Source of the DNA: Peribacillus sp. ACCC06369
GTDB lineage: Bacteria > Bacillota > Bacilli > Bacillales > DSM-1321
NCBI RefSeq assembly: GCF_030348945.1
Contig: NZ_JAUCEN010000002.1
Location: 3,534,001 to 3,598,000 of the forward strand
DNA length: 64,000 nt
Direction of reading: 5' to 3'
This document shows, in pieces, positions 50,071 through 62,199 of the stretch. Both the position numbers and the translations under genes were made by a program. Position 1 is the first letter of the stretch. Every line of letters starts with the position of its first letter. The notes under the pieces were generated by a model. The model ran no database searches, had not been told where the DNA came from, and worked only from the letters and a program-made list of their open reading frames with translations.

Positions 50071-51204
50071 TTATTCCAAGAAATCTTTCAAGCGTTTGCT
50101 GCGGCTTGGATGCCTCAGTTTACGTAACGCCTTCGCTTCGATTTGACGGATACGCTCGCGGGTGACTCCAAACACTTTACCTACCTCTTCAAGTGTCCGA
50201 GTGCGGCCATCATCAAGTCCAAAGCGGAGTCTCAAAACGTTCTCTTCACGATCAGTAAGAGTATCCAATACGTCTTCAAGCTGTTCTTTCAATAGTTCAT
50301 ATGCTGCATGTTCCGATGGCGAAGTTGCATCCTGATCTTCAATGAAATCACCTAAATGGGAATCGTCTTCTTCACCTATTGGCGTTTCCAGGGAAACAGG
50401 CTCCTGAGCTATTTTCAAGATTTCACGAACTTTTTCAGGAGTTAAGTCCATATCCTCCGCAATTTCTTCCGGAGAAGGTTCACGTCCTAAATCCTGAAGT
50501 AGCTGTCTTTGGACACGGATCAATTTATTGATGGTTTCCACCATATGCACCGGTATCCGGATCGTTCTTGCTTGGTCGGCAATGGCACGGGTTATGGCTT
50601 GGCGAATCCACCATGTTGCATAGGTACTGAATTTGAATCCCTTGCGGTAATCGAATTTTTCCACCGCTTTGATAAGTCCCATATTACCTTCCTGAATCAA
50701 ATCAAGGAAAAGCATTCCTCGTCCGACATAGCGCTTGGCAATACTGACAACAAGACGAAGGTTAGCTTCAGCCAAACGGCGTTTCGCTTCTTCATCCCCA
50801 TCTTCAATTCGAGTAGCCAGAGAAATTTCCTCTTCTGCCGATAAAAGGTCTACCCGTCCAATTTCCTTTAAATACATACGGACCGGGTCATTAATTTTAA
50901 CGCCAGGAGGAACACTTAAATCATTTAAGTCAAACTCTTCTTCTTTTGCAAGTTTCTTCTCATCAGGATCATCTTCATCATCGTCTTCCTCACCATCCGT
51001 GAGTATTTCGACACTGTTTTCTGTTAACACCTCATAGAACTCATCCATTTGATCGGAATCTAACTCAAAACCGCCAATCATTTCTGCGATTTTTTCTAAA
51101 GTCAAAGAGCCTCGTTTTTTACCTAGCTCTATTAATTTTTCTTTCACCTGTTCAAGGCTAAATTCATTATCAACTTGTTTGGAACGTGCTGGTTTTTCAG
51201 CCAT
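50071..51204 (-). CDS. sigA: Primary sigma factor SigA (RpoD)
   Basis: 377 residues, ATG 51204 after GGAGGGGAACTA. Region 1.1 is short and acidic, followed by regions 1.2 ([17 protein letters not shown]), 2 ([40 protein letters not shown]), 3 and 4 ([20 protein letters not shown]). It directs RNA polymerase to vegetative promoters. Downstream of dnaG with a 35-base gap, the classic macromolecular synthesis operon. Confidence 0.97.
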   Translation of the reverse strand: MAEKPARSKQVDNEFSLEQVKEKLIELGKKRGSLTLEKIAEMIGGFELDSDQMDEFYEVLTENSVEILTDGEEDDDEDDPDEKKLAKEEEFDLNDLSVPPGVKINDPVRMYLKEIGRVDLLSAEEEISLATRIEDGDEEAKRRLAEANLRLVVSIAKRYVGRGMLFLDLIQEGNMGLIKAVEKFDYRKGFKFSTYATWWIRQAITRAIADQARTIRIPVHMVETINKLIRVQRQLLQDLGREPSPEEIAEDMDLTPEKVREILKIAQEPVSLETPIGEEDDSHLGDFIEDQDATSPSEHAAYELLKEQLEDVLDTLTDREENVLRLRFGLDDGRTRTLEEVGKVFGVTRERIRQIEAKALRKLRHPSRSKRLKDFLE

Positions 51205-51239
51205 TAGTTCCCCTCCTTCCAGGACTTACACCTAAACGA

Positions 51240-53048
51240 CTACAACATTTTACGCAATTTAATTATTTCCATGGCTATTTGTGCAGCAGTGACATAATCA
51301 CTTCGTCTCACTGCATCTTTTTCTTCAACTTGTTTTTCTTTTATCTTTAACAACTTTTCATATTTCAACACTTGATTTATACAATCGGTCAGTTCTTTAT
51401 CGGTAACTTCCTCATTCACTGACATCATTTCTATTTCCGAAACGATCCTTCTCAAGTTTGGATCCGGTAAATAAGTAAGGAAAAAGCTTGTATCCGGTTC
51501 GTGTCCATCTTCATAGAACGCATATAAATAGGTGATGATTGCCTGATGTTCGTCTACATGAAAGGCCGTTTGCCCAAGCAGCTGCTGAATTTTAAAAGTC
51601 ATATCCCTGCTTTTTAGCATATGGGCAATCAACTTCGTTTCAGCATTATGATGAGCAGGCTTTAACTTATGCTCATATTGCAGGGCCATTTTCTTTTGGG
51701 CAGCGGGCTGCGGCAGTGTCCCCTTCTTGCGTTCCGTAAAGAACACCTGTCGCTGCTGCTGTTCCAGCGCATCCAATGATAGGGAAAATTCAGAGGATAA
51801 CTGCCGGAGATAATGATCCCTCTCCACTGCATTGGGCAATCGCGAAATTTCTTTAAGGACTTCTTCGATATATTGAATTCGATCTCCTTCATTATTTACA
51901 TTTTTCCCTCGACGCAAATAATGCATTTTGAATGCCATGTAGGTTAAACTGGCCCCTATTACTTCAGAAACAAAGCTTTTTTCACCGAATTCCTTTATGT
52001 AGTCATCGGGGTCCATCTTATCAGGCATGAGAGCGACTTTCACGGAAAACTCATGGTCCTGAAGCATATTAACTGCACGATTGGCTGCATTCAATCCCGC
52101 AGAGTCCGAATCGTAGCAAATAAGTATCTGATCAGTATTTCTTTTTAAAAGCTGGATATGCTGGTCCGTCAGGGCAGTCCCCATTGTAGCGACCGAATTC
52201 TCCACACCTGCTCGAACAGCTGAAATGCAATCGGCAAAGCCTTCAAAAATGACTACTTGTTCTTTCTTTCGTATGTGAGGTCTTGCATGATGGAAATTAT
52301 ATAAAGTTTTACTTTTATTAAAGATTGGCGTTTCAGGACTATTCAAATATTTGGGCTCATCGTCCCCCATCGCTCTCCCTGAAAACGCAATCGTATTTCC
52401 TTGATGATCCATAATTGGAAACATGACTCTATTTCTGAAACGGTCAAAATATGACTCGTCTTTTTCCCTGTAGATAATAAGCCCTGCCTGCTCCATGTAT
52501 TCCGCTGGAAAACCACGTTTTAAAAGAAACTTGGACACGAAGTCCCATGAATCCAAAGAGTAGCCAATTTGGAACTTCTCTATCGTCTCTTCAGTAAACC
52601 CGCGTTTAAGTAAATATTCGAGGGCATCCTGCCCCTCCTTCGTATTAACGAGGAGATGATGATAAAACTTCCGCAGCAGATCATGGGCTTCAACCATTTG
52701 CTGCGATCCTGCGGGCATGTTAGAACGCTTGGAATCCTTATTCAATTCAACATCCAAAGGAACATTTCCTTTTTCAGCTAAAACTTTTGCAGATTCCACA
52801 AAGTTGTAGCCTTCTATATCCATCAAGAAGGTAAAAATATTCCCGCCTGCCCCACAACCAAAACAGTGGAAGATTTGTTTTTCCGTTGAAACGGAAAACG
52901 AGGGAGAGTTCTCACCATGAAAAGGGCAAAGGCCAAAATAATTGCGTCCTTGCTTCTTCAGCTGGACATACTCCCCAATTAAATCAACAATGTCAACAGC
53001 TTCGCGAATTTGGTTAATTTTCTCATCTTCTATACGGCCATTTATCAT
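51240..53048 (-). CDS. dnaG: DNA primase DnaG
   Basis: 602 residues from ATG 53048 (AAGGTGG upstream). CHC2 zinc finger with Cys 41, His 44, Cys 62 and Cys 65 (CPFHGE, CFGCG), TOPRIM domain with EGFADCIS and CYDSDSAG, and the C-terminal helicase-binding domain. It makes RNA primers at the replication fork. Co-transcribed with sigA. Confidence 0.96.
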   Translation of the reverse strand: MINGRIEDEKINQIREAVDIVDLIGEYVQLKKQGRNYFGLCPFHGENSPSFSVSTEKQIFHCFGCGAGGNIFTFLMDIEGYNFVESAKVLAEKGNVPLDVELNKDSKRSNMPAGSQQMVEAHDLLRKFYHHLLVNTKEGQDALEYLLKRGFTEETIEKFQIGYSLDSWDFVSKFLLKRGFPAEYMEQAGLIIYREKDESYFDRFRNRVMFPIMDHQGNTIAFSGRAMGDDEPKYLNSPETPIFNKSKTLYNFHHARPHIRKKEQVVIFEGFADCISAVRAGVENSVATMGTALTDQHIQLLKRNTDQILICYDSDSAGLNAANRAVNMLQDHEFSVKVALMPDKMDPDDYIKEFGEKSFVSEVIGASLTYMAFKMHYLRRGKNVNNEGDRIQYIEEVLKEISRLPNAVERDHYLRQLSSEFSLSLDALEQQQRQVFFTERKKGTLPQPAAQKKMALQYEHKLKPAHHNAETKLIAHMLKSRDMTFKIQQLLGQTAFHVDEHQAIITYLYAFYEDGHEPDTSFFLTYLPDPNLRRIVSEIEMMSVNEEVTDKELTDCINQVLKYEKLLKIKEKQVEEKDAVRRSDYVTAAQIAMEIIKLRKML

Positions 53049-53096
53049 TTTTCCACCTTGCAATATTGGTGATAGTTTCTAATTCGATACTGTTTC

Positions 53097-53579
53097 CTAA
53101 TCCCCTGCAAAGTTCGACAAAGTTTTCAAAAGTTTATTTGTAAAACATGTACGATCTTCCTTTGTGAATGCTTTCGGCCCTTTGGTATGTTTACCCTGCC
53201 TGCGGAGTTTCGCCGACTGATAACGCATATCCAAGAGCATGAAAATATTCTCGTCTGTGTATTCTTTTCCCCTTGGGGAAAGAACATAAACGCTTTTAGG
53301 AAGCAGGGTCCCAGCCAAACCAATGTCCGCAGTAACGACAATATCACCCTTTTTTACTGAGTTTACTATATAAAGATCTGCCGCTTCTTTGTCTGCATCG
53401 ACATAAACCCATTTACCTTCAGGGTTATTCATCATATTTTTATATGATGCAACAAAACAGACTTCGACATCGTGCAAACCTGCACAATGAAGGATCTCGT
53501 CTTTCACCGGGCATGCATCGGCATCGACGTGTATGGTAGGTTTATTATTCATACCTTCTAATTCTACATCTTTCTGCAT
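53097..53579 (-). CDS. yqxD: UPF0178/YaiI-family protein YqxD
   Basis: 160 residues from ATG 53579 (GGGGAGAAAAAGGATT upstream); ATG 53552 is an alternative. PIN-like fold family with the conserved VDADACPVKDEI and TADIGLAGTLL and SPRGKEYT motifs. Acidic residues suggest a metal-dependent nuclease, but no activity is established. Immediately upstream of dnaG, as in B. subtilis. Confidence 0.85.
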   Translation of the reverse strand: MQKDVELEGMNNKPTIHVDADACPVKDEILHCAGLHDVEVCFVASYKNMMNNPEGKWVYVDADKEAADLYIVNSVKKGDIVVTADIGLAGTLLPKSVYVLSPRGKEYTDENIFMLLDMRYQSAKLRRQGKHTKGPKAFTKEDRTCFTNKLLKTLSNFAGD

Positions 53580-54052
53580 AATCCTTTTTCTCCCCTAAAC
53601 TTTATGAAGATATAGTGATTTTTCAGCATTGGCTCACAAGGGTTCCCTTTAATAGTGCCAACATTATACCTGCTTATTTAAGTGAAAGCGCCTATTTTGC
53701 CTTGAATAGGGCAAGCCCATTTTGAATTATACGGAAGATGTCGAATTATTTTTATGATAAAAACCTTGACATCTCATTAACCTTTAGTTTATTCCTTATT
53801 AATTAAGTCTAAACCTTAAGATTACTTTTTTCTCACAATTTTTTATTATAGTCTATTTGTTTAGAAGATGCCAACATTTAAATTCCGATTATGTTTTCAT
53901 GCAAATCAACGGTTAGTATTTGGAAACCAAGAGGAATTATATGTAATTATTTTCAACTTATTCTTTATATTCCCTTTTTTTGACCTTTGCATTAAAATGT
54001 GAGCCGACACTTAAAGTGTCTAGCTCACATTTTGTTTGCCTTAATATAAGGG
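53580..54052. other. Long AT-rich gap upstream of yqxD-dnaG-sigA
   Basis: 473 bases without a credible gene. It contains the yqfL terminator (53994-54034), a small CCTATT/AATAGG hairpin near 53691-53709, and presumably the promoter of the yqxD-dnaG-sigA operon, for which I found no strong match. Confidence 0.45.
53994..54034 (-). terminator. Terminator of yqfL
   Basis: Stem AAATGTGAGC/GCTCACATTT enclosing GACACT/AGTGTC, followed on the minus strand by TAATGC and T-rich DNA. Confidence 0.75.
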
Positions 54053-54874
54053 TCAACGATCTTTGTTTTGAAGTATATTGATAATCAAATTGGCTGTTTC
54101 TTCAACAGCTTTATTGGTCACATCAATAATTGGACAGTTCAATCTTGATATGATTTTATCAAAGTATGTCAATTCTTCTTTTATACGCTCAACATTTGCG
54201 TAAATCGCATGATCATTGAGCCCGAGTGACTTTAATCGTTCTTTGCGAATATGATTCAGCTTTTCCGGACTAATCTTTAGACCAATGCATTTTTCAGGAG
54301 GTACCAGGAACAGCTCTTCTGGAGGTTCCACCTCAGGTACTAGAGGTACATTCGCCACCTTATAGCGTTTATGGGCTAAATACTGTGATAATGGTGTTTT
54401 TGAAGTGCGTGAAACACCCACAAGGACGATATCAGCACGTAAAATGCCTCGAGGGTCACGTCCATCATCATATTTTACCGCAAATTCAATGGCTTCGACA
54501 CGCTTGAAATAATCATCATCCAGTTTTCTTACCAGACCAGGCTCATTAAGCGGGCCTTTTGGTGCCCTTTCCTGAAGTATGTCCATGAGCGGCCCTAAAA
54601 TGTCATAAGCAGACAGGTTTTCTTTTTCGACCTGTGCTTTCATATACGCTCTAATAGCTGGCTTCACAAGGGTGTAAGCAATGATCGCCCCATCCAATTT
54701 AGCCAGTGAAATCACTTCATCCACGTTTTGTTCATCTTCAATATACGGGATTCGCTTAATGGAAAAAGCAGATCCCGAGAACTGGCTTGCAGCTGCTTTT
54801 GTAACCAATTCCGCTGTTTCCCCTACTGAATCCGATACAACATATATAATAGAACCGTTCATTTTCTCCGTCAT
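54053..54874 (-). CDS. yqfL: Pyruvate phosphate dikinase/PEP synthase regulatory protein YqfL
   Basis: 273 residues from ATG 54874; ATG 54862 ([11 protein letters not shown]) equals the B. subtilis start and is nearly as likely. DUF299 kinase-pyrophosphorylase with the [11 protein letters not shown] start and the P-loop-like [15 protein letters not shown]. It switches its target by phosphorylating and dephosphorylating a Thr. Adjacent to ccpN, which needs YqfL to control gluconeogenesis in B. subtilis. Confidence 0.9.
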   Translation of the reverse strand: MTEKMNGSIIYVVSDSVGETAELVTKAAASQFSGSAFSIKRIPYIEDEQNVDEVISLAKLDGAIIAYTLVKPAIRAYMKAQVEKENLSAYDILGPLMDILQERAPKGPLNEPGLVRKLDDDYFKRVEAIEFAVKYDDGRDPRGILRADIVLVGVSRTSKTPLSQYLAHKRYKVANVPLVPEVEPPEELFLVPPEKCIGLKISPEKLNHIRKERLKSLGLNDHAIYANVERIKEELTYFDKIISRLNCPIIDVTNKAVEETANLIINILQNKDR

Positions 54875-54890
54875 TCCTTTTGCAAGCCCC

Positions 54891-55529
54891 CTAATAGCCT
54901 TCATCAGCCAAAGCTACGAATGCTTTCGTTATATTGGTTTTTGTAATTCTTCCAATTACTTCATAGCCTTTTTCTGTGTCTTTGACGACCGGTAATGAGT
55001 CGATTTGTTTATCTATCAATTTTTTGGCAACATCAATCAAAAGGTCTTCTTTTGAACACATTGTAATATTGGGCATCCTGGTCATGATGATATTGACTGG
55101 AATGGAGTTAAGCTCTTGTTTCCCAATACTTGCACGCAACAAGTCTTTCCTTGATAAGACACCGACAAGCAATGCATGCTTATCGACGACGAACATGGTC
55201 CCGACATCTTCTAAAAACATCATGACGATTGCATCATATACGGAAATGCCCTCGTCAACAACGACAGGGATCGATTGGTAGTCTCGTACATAAAGATGGT
55301 TAAGGCTGTCGGTCAAAAGCTGTGTTCCTGACCTACCTGTATAGAAATACCCCACCCGCGGCCTGGCATCCAGAAAACCTGCCATCGTTAATATGGCTAG
55401 ATCTGGACGAAGGGTCGCCCTGGTAAGGTTCAATCTATCGGCAATATGTTCTCCAGTAATCGGTCCGTTCTCTTTTACAATTTGTAAAATGTGTTCCTGA
55501 CGCTTATTCAGTTGGATTATAATCACCAC
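54891..55529 (-). CDS. ccpN: Gluconeogenesis repressor CcpN
   Basis: 212 residues from GTG 55529 or 55526. N-terminal HTH ([20 protein letters not shown] and [20 protein letters not shown]) and two CBS domains (about 80-205) that sense adenine nucleotides. It represses gapB, pckA and sr1 under glycolytic conditions. The closeness to B. subtilis CcpN (YqzB) is obvious by eye. Ends 17 bases before yqfL. Confidence 0.94.
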   Translation of the reverse strand: MVIIIQLNKRQEHILQIVKENGPITGEHIADRLNLTRATLRPDLAILTMAGFLDARPRVGYFYTGRSGTQLLTDSLNHLYVRDYQSIPVVVDEGISVYDAIVMMFLEDVGTMFVVDKHALLVGVLSRKDLLRASIGKQELNSIPVNIIMTRMPNITMCSKEDLLIDVAKKLIDKQIDSLPVVKDTEKGYEVIGRITKTNITKAFVALADEGY

Positions 55530-55640
55530 CCCACTGCTTTCGCAGAGTAAAGTAACAAAAGTTATTCATTTAATAATTATATACTAAATTATTTAATAAG
55601 GGCATGTTTGTCCTATTTATTGACCATTTATCTTTTTAAG

Positions 55641-55674
55641 AAATCGGAAACCCTTATTTAAAGTGTTTCCGATT
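55641..55674 (-). terminator. Terminator of glyS
   Basis: Perfect 11-bp stem AAATCGGAAAC/GTTTCCGATTT; on the minus strand CTTAAAAAG follows, a weak tail. Confidence 0.65.
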
Positions 55675-55691
55675 TCCATACACTCTTTCAA

Positions 55692-57761
55692 TTATGAAAG
55701 GATGATTTTATTCATGGCAGCAAAGCCTGCAACCAAATCACTGATTTCCTTCATAAGGGATAAACGGTTATTACGGATTGCTTCATCATCTGCCATGACC
55801 ATTGTATTCTCGAAATATGACTCTATTTCCGTTTGGAGCGAAACAAGCTGTTCAAAGCGCTCATTCTCGTCTTTAGATTCAGTATAACGCATGGCAACTT
55901 TTTGGAATTTTTCGTATAGCGTTGTTTCTTGATCATTTTCAAAGGCACTAGGGTCGACCGTCACTTTATTGTCACATTTTACTGCAATGTTCATGACGCG
56001 ACTCAAAGCTTCCAGGCTTTCTTTAAAGCCTTCTTCGTCTTTTTTAGCATCCAAGACATGTGCCCGTTCCACGATGGAATGGATATAACCGATCTCATTG
56101 AACAGAACTGCGTCAATCAAATCGTAACGGATTTGCTGTTCTTGCAACAGGTGTTTGACACGGGCTTTAAAGAATGTGAACATATCCGCTTTAACTTCCT
56201 CAAGTTCACGTTTTAAGATGCCTTTTGATGCAAGTCCTTTAAGGCCCAAAACAATAAGCTCCTCTAAAGAGATATTCCATTTCTTCTCAGCTAGAATTTG
56301 AACGACACCGCTCGCCTGCCTTCTTAAAGCGTATGGATCCTGGGAACCCGTCGGAATGACGCCAATAGCGAAGAATGAAGCCAGAGTATCAATTTTTTCA
56401 GCTAAACTCACAACCGCTCCAATGACTGAAGGCGGCACATTGTCATCCGCATGCCTTGGCATATAGTGTTCATTGATAGCCGCGGCCACTTCCTTGGCTT
56501 CTCCTTTTAGGAGCGCATATTTTTCACCCATATACCCTTGCAATTCAGGGAATTCATAAACCATATGACTCACCAAATCGAACTTGGCAATTTCTGCTGT
56601 ACGAAGCGCCATTTCTTTTTCTGCCTTTAAATTCAAAACTTCAGCAAGGGCACCGGTCACTGCAGTTACCCGGGCAGCTTTCTCGGCCAATGTACCAATT
56701 TCTTCATGATAAACGATGTTGTCCAACTTTTTCAAAGCTTCCGAAATCCCTTTTTTCTGATCTTCTTTATAGAAGAATGCTGCATCCGATAGGCGGGCTC
56801 GCAAGACTTTTTCATTTCCTTTAGAAACCTTATCCAAATGGCGATCGTCCCCGTTACGTACGGTTACAAAGAAAGCAAGCAGCTTCCCGTCCTGATCTTT
56901 AACAGGGAAATAACGTTGGTGTTCCTTCATTGATGTGATTAATACCTCTGCTGGAAGCTCAAGGAATTCTTCCTCAAATTGTCCAAATAACACCGTTGGA
57001 TACTCTACCAAATTATTCACTTCTTCAAGCAGTTCTTCATCGACTGGGATGATCCAGCCCTTTTCCTGCTCAAGCCCTTTAATCTGATCTAAAATAACTT
57101 GTCGGCGTTTATCTGGATCAGCCATTACAAATTGTTCTTTTAACGTTTCTTCGTACTGATCCGGCTGCTCGATGATTGAGCTATCGCCCAAGAAACGGTG
57201 TCCCTTTGTTTCACGGCCCGTTTCCACATCAGCGATGCTAAATGGCACTACGTCATTCCCGAATAAGGCAATCAGCCATTTAATCGGACGGACGAAGCGG
57301 AGCTCTTGATTGGCCCAGCGCATATTTTTCGGGAACGTCATACCACTGATGATTTCCTGCAGCTCGGATAAAAGCTGAACAGTCTGCTGTCCTTTTATGA
57401 ATTTATTCACATGGGCATATTCCACACCCTTGAGTTCTTTAAAATAAATATCCTCTGAAGTCATGCCTTGGCCCCTGACGAATCCCAATGCGGCTTTAGA
57501 CCAGTTACCTTCGCTGTCCACAGCGATTTTCTTAGCCGGTCCTTTTGCTTCTTCTTCGATATCCTTTTGTGATTCTTCCACGTCTTTCACCAATATAGCC
57601 AAACGTCTTGGTGTGGAAAAGGCTTCAACCGTTCCGAAATCAATCGCTTTTTCCGTTAGCCATTGCTGCACTTTATCTGACAACTGTTTCATGGATGCTG
57701 TCACAAAACGGGCTGGCAGCTCTTCCAATCCAATTTCCAATAACAAATCACGCTTGCTCAT
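55692..57761 (-). CDS. glyS: Glycyl-tRNA synthetase beta subunit
   Basis: 689 residues. Typical start [20 protein letters not shown], a [19 protein letters not shown] segment, the HD-like core (HYMPRHADD) and C-terminal DALR tRNA-binding part. With GlyQ it forms the alpha2beta2 enzyme that charges tRNA-Gly. Its start overlaps the glyQ end by 14 bases, giving coupled synthesis. Confidence 0.96.
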   Translation of the reverse strand: MSKRDLLLEIGLEELPARFVTASMKQLSDKVQQWLTEKAIDFGTVEAFSTPRRLAILVKDVEESQKDIEEEAKGPAKKIAVDSEGNWSKAALGFVRGQGMTSEDIYFKELKGVEYAHVNKFIKGQQTVQLLSELQEIISGMTFPKNMRWANQELRFVRPIKWLIALFGNDVVPFSIADVETGRETKGHRFLGDSSIIEQPDQYEETLKEQFVMADPDKRRQVILDQIKGLEQEKGWIIPVDEELLEEVNNLVEYPTVLFGQFEEEFLELPAEVLITSMKEHQRYFPVKDQDGKLLAFFVTVRNGDDRHLDKVSKGNEKVLRARLSDAAFFYKEDQKKGISEALKKLDNIVYHEEIGTLAEKAARVTAVTGALAEVLNLKAEKEMALRTAEIAKFDLVSHMVYEFPELQGYMGEKYALLKGEAKEVAAAINEHYMPRHADDNVPPSVIGAVVSLAEKIDTLASFFAIGVIPTGSQDPYALRRQASGVVQILAEKKWNISLEELIVLGLKGLASKGILKRELEEVKADMFTFFKARVKHLLQEQQIRYDLIDAVLFNEIGYIHSIVERAHVLDAKKDEEGFKESLEALSRVMNIAVKCDNKVTVDPSAFENDQETTLYEKFQKVAMRYTESKDENERFEQLVSLQTEIESYFENTMVMADDEAIRNNRLSLMKEISDLVAGFAAMNKIILS

Positions 57762-58644
57762 TTGTATTCTCCCCTTTCACTTTAAGAATCGGGAAGCCTA
57801 ATTTTTCCCGCTCTTCATAGAAGGTTTTGGCAACCTTACGCGCTAGGTTACGGCACCGGGCAATATATCCAGTTCTTTCCGTCACCGAGATGGCACCTTT
57901 CGCATCCAAAAGGTTGAATGTATGTGAACATTTCAAAACATAATCATATGCAGGATGTACAAGCCCTTCTTCCATTTGGCGATGCGCTTCCTTTTCATAC
58001 ATCGTGAAAAGTTGAAACAGCATATCAAGGTCGGAGGTTTCAAATGTATATTTTGAATGTTCGTATTCCGGCTGTCCAAATATATCCCGAACTGTGAATC
58101 CTTCTGTCCATTCTAGGTCAAATACGTTTTCCTTATCTTGAATGTAAGAGGCGAGACGTTCGATCCCGTATGTAATTTCCACGGAAACCGGTTTACATTC
58201 AAGGCCACCCACTTGTTGGAAATATGTAAATTGCGTAATTTCCATTCCATCTAGCCAAACTTCCCAACCAAGACCAGCACACCCTAGTGATGGGTTTTCC
58301 CAATTGTCCTCCACAAAGCGAATATCATGCTCAAGCGGATTAATCCCCAATGCACGCAGGGAATCCAAATATAACTCTTGGATATTGTCAGGCGAGGGTT
58401 TCATGATCACTTGGAACTGATGATGCTGATACAGTCGATTAGGATTCTCACCATAACGACCGTCAGCCGGACGGCGGGATGGCTCCACGTAAGCAACGCT
58501 CCACGGCTCAGGTCCAATGGCTCTCAGGAACGTGTATGGGCTCATCGTTCCTGCCCCTTTCTCGACATCATAAGCATTCATTAATATACAGCCTTGTTCA
58601 GACCAATGCTTTTGTAACGTTAAAATCATATTTTGAATATTCAT
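57748..58644 (-). CDS. glyQ: Glycyl-tRNA synthetase alpha subunit
   Basis: 298 residues, ATG 58644 after GGAGGTGTACG. The class II catalytic subunit: motif [20 protein letters not shown] and [10 protein letters not shown] (motif 2), [20 protein letters not shown] and [10 protein letters not shown] (motif 3). It activates glycine with ATP. Preceded by a T-box leader. Confidence 0.96.
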   Translation of the reverse strand: MNIQNMILTLQKHWSEQGCILMNAYDVEKGAGTMSPYTFLRAIGPEPWSVAYVEPSRRPADGRYGENPNRLYQHHQFQVIMKPSPDNIQELYLDSLRALGINPLEHDIRFVEDNWENPSLGCAGLGWEVWLDGMEITQFTYFQQVGGLECKPVSVEITYGIERLASYIQDKENVFDLEWTEGFTVRDIFGQPEYEHSKYTFETSDLDMLFQLFTMYEKEAHRQMEEGLVHPAYDYVLKCSHTFNLLDAKGAISVTERTGYIARCRNLARKVAKTFYEEREKLGFPILKVKGENTNEQA

Positions 58645-58714
58645 CGTACACCTCCAGGTTATTTAAAACGGCTCTTTGAAAATTAAAGGTTCGGAACCCA
58701 TTCACATTTCGGCA

Positions 58715-58935
58715 AACAAAAAACTCCCGTCCCTATGCGAAATGCATAGGGACGAGAGTATACCCGCGGTTCCACCCTAATTGCCGTTTATAAAACGGCC
58801 TCTTTTCAAAGCAACATGCTCCGGAAACGCCCTTCCCTGTAAATCCATATCCCGGCTTCCACCGTCCCGGGTTCGCTTTTTATGGAGAATGACAGATACT
58901 CTTTTCCATCAACGCAATCTTCTTAATTTGATGAT
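58715..58935 (-). promoter_or_regulatory. Glycine T-box riboswitch leader of glyQS
   Basis: On the minus strand the conserved T-box sequence AGGGTGGAACCGCGGG (plus 58763-58778) is followed by the terminator stem CTCTCGTCCCTATGC/GCATAGGGACGGGAG and T6 (58720-58757). Stem I with its GATGGAAAAGAGTA-like start lies at about 58840-58912. Uncharged tRNA-Gly binding should favour the antiterminator. A GGC specifier candidate is seen in the stem I region; I did not fold it. Confidence 0.92.
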
Positions 58936-58939
58936 TAGA

Positions 58940-58968
58940 ATTTTATACAAACTAGCATGGAATGTCAA
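58940..58968 (-). promoter_or_regulatory. Sigma-A promoter of glyQS
   Basis: TTGACA (58963-58968, perfect), a 17-base spacer and TAAAAT (58940-58945), just after the recO stop codon region and upstream of the T-box leader. Confidence 0.8.
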
Positions 58969-58979
58969 TAGGTCAGATC

Positions 58980-59732
58980 CTAAAACATATCTTTCATCGT
59001 ATCAATCTGTTTCAGGAACTTTTTTGATTTCAAATGCAGACCAGAATATTCCTCATAATAAGCATCGATGATTTTCTGCAGTTCTTTTTTCGTTTCAGGC
59101 TTGACGGAAATGTTTCCGAGCCTTGATAAATCGAAATAATAAAAGATCCGCAGCAATTTGACGGCTGCAGGTGAAATTTTATAATGATAAGGGTCTTTCC
59201 CTAGACAGCGGTGACAGATAAAGCCCGCTTCCCGAAGCGAAAAGGAGAATTCCCCTTCCGTTTCACCACATACGGCACACTGATTCAGCACTGGGTTAAT
59301 CCCATTGACGGGCAGCATCTTCATTTCAAAAATGAATTTCAAAACCTCTGCGTCATATTCCTCGTTTATGTAATGCAAGGTTTGCGAAAGCAATTCATAC
59401 AAATATGGATTCGGTTTCTTATCCTCGACGCTTTTATCAAGCAATTCAACAATATATGAGGCATAAGCAGTGGCAAAAAGATCCTCCCTAATGAAACGGA
59501 GTGAATCGACCATTTCGCCTTGCTGAAGACTTCCGAGTCCGGTTGATGTGGTTATAAGAAAATACCCGGAGCAAAAAAGCTGTGTGACGGCAGAAAGCCT
59601 GCTGTTAGGTTTACTGGCTCCCCTCGCCATAACGCCAATTTTTCCTAGCTCACGGGTATATATAGTAATGATTTTGTTATTTTCTCCATATGCAGTTCGC
59701 CTTATGACAATGCCCTCACATTTTTGGAGCAT
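58980..59732 (-). CDS. recO: DNA repair protein RecO
   Basis: 250 residues. OB-fold start ([21 protein letters not shown]), helical centre and zinc finger CAVCGETE ... CHRC (about 158-185). It loads RecA by removing SSB in recombinational repair together with RecR. Between era and glyQ as in B. subtilis. Confidence 0.95.
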   Translation of the reverse strand: MLQKCEGIVIRRTAYGENNKIITIYTRELGKIGVMARGASKPNSRLSAVTQLFCSGYFLITTSTGLGSLQQGEMVDSLRFIREDLFATAYASYIVELLDKSVEDKKPNPYLYELLSQTLHYINEEYDAEVLKFIFEMKMLPVNGINPVLNQCAVCGETEGEFSFSLREAGFICHRCLGKDPYHYKISPAAVKLLRIFYYFDLSRLGNISVKPETKKELQKIIDAYYEEYSGLHLKSKKFLKQIDTMKDMF

Positions 59733-59765
59733 ACCAAGACACCACCCATGCTCGCCAAGACTAAC

Positions 59766-59909
59766 CTATGAAACAGGAAAATCAATTTCTGCTAGCTCAT
59801 CATTCAATACCAAGTGTCTTTCCTGTCTCTCGACTTCTATCTCCTTAAACAGCAAATAGGTGTCCACATTACCTGTTTCACTAAATAATTCCCAGGTAAA
59901 ATCCAACAT
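59766..59909 (-). CDS. yqzL: YqzL micropeptide
   Basis: 47 residues, ATG 59909 with AAAGGTGGGC upstream. Sequence MLDFTWELFSETGNVDTYLL followed by FKEIEVERQ fits YqzL, the short Bacillus protein encoded between era and recO. Acidic, function unknown. Too short for usual gene calls. Confidence 0.8.
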   Translation of the reverse strand: MLDFTWELFSETGNVDTYLLFKEIEVERQERHLVLNDELAEIDFPVS

Positions 59910-60008
59910 ATAAAGCCCACCTTTCATTTTTAACTAGCAATATGAATATCCGACCATATGATTAGCTTGACCGTTTTCCAAACTTTCATGACGCGTAAAT
60001 TTTGTTAA

Positions 60009-61722
<1,714 letters not shown>

Positions 61723-61745
<23 letters not shown>

Positions 61746-62199
61746 ATTCTTCCAAGATCTCCTTTTGTTTAGTGAACATCACTTTTTCATCATCTTCATT
61801 CATGTGGTCGAATCCCAATAAATGAAGAAAACCATGCAGCGCTAAAAATCCAAGTTCACGGTCAAAAGAATGACCATATTCTTCAGCCTGCTCTTTCGTG
61901 CGTTCAATTGAAATGATGATATCGCCTAACATGCGTGGCATTTCCGCCCCGACAATTTCCACTTCATCTTCACCCATTTCTTCAAGTGCAAAAGAAATGA
62001 CATCGGTAGCTGAATCTTTGTGACGATATTCTTTATTGATTTCCCGAATTCTCTCATTGTCTACAAATGTAACAGACAGCTCGGTATCTTTTTCAATGTT
62101 TTCATTTTTTGCAGCAAATTGCAAAATGCTTTCAACAAGTCGCTGGGCTTCTTCAGTTACTTCGTTCGTTTCATCCATTAAATCGATAGCTAAAATCAT
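61723..62199 (-). CDS. ybeY: Endoribonuclease YbeY
   Basis: 158 residues. Zinc motif [11 protein letters not shown] (HxxxHxxxxxH) and the RxINxxYRxxDxxTDVLSF-type segment ([20 protein letters not shown]) are complete. It acts in 16S rRNA 3'-end maturation and ribosome quality control. Overlaps pgpH by 4 bases and dgkA by 23. Confidence 0.95.
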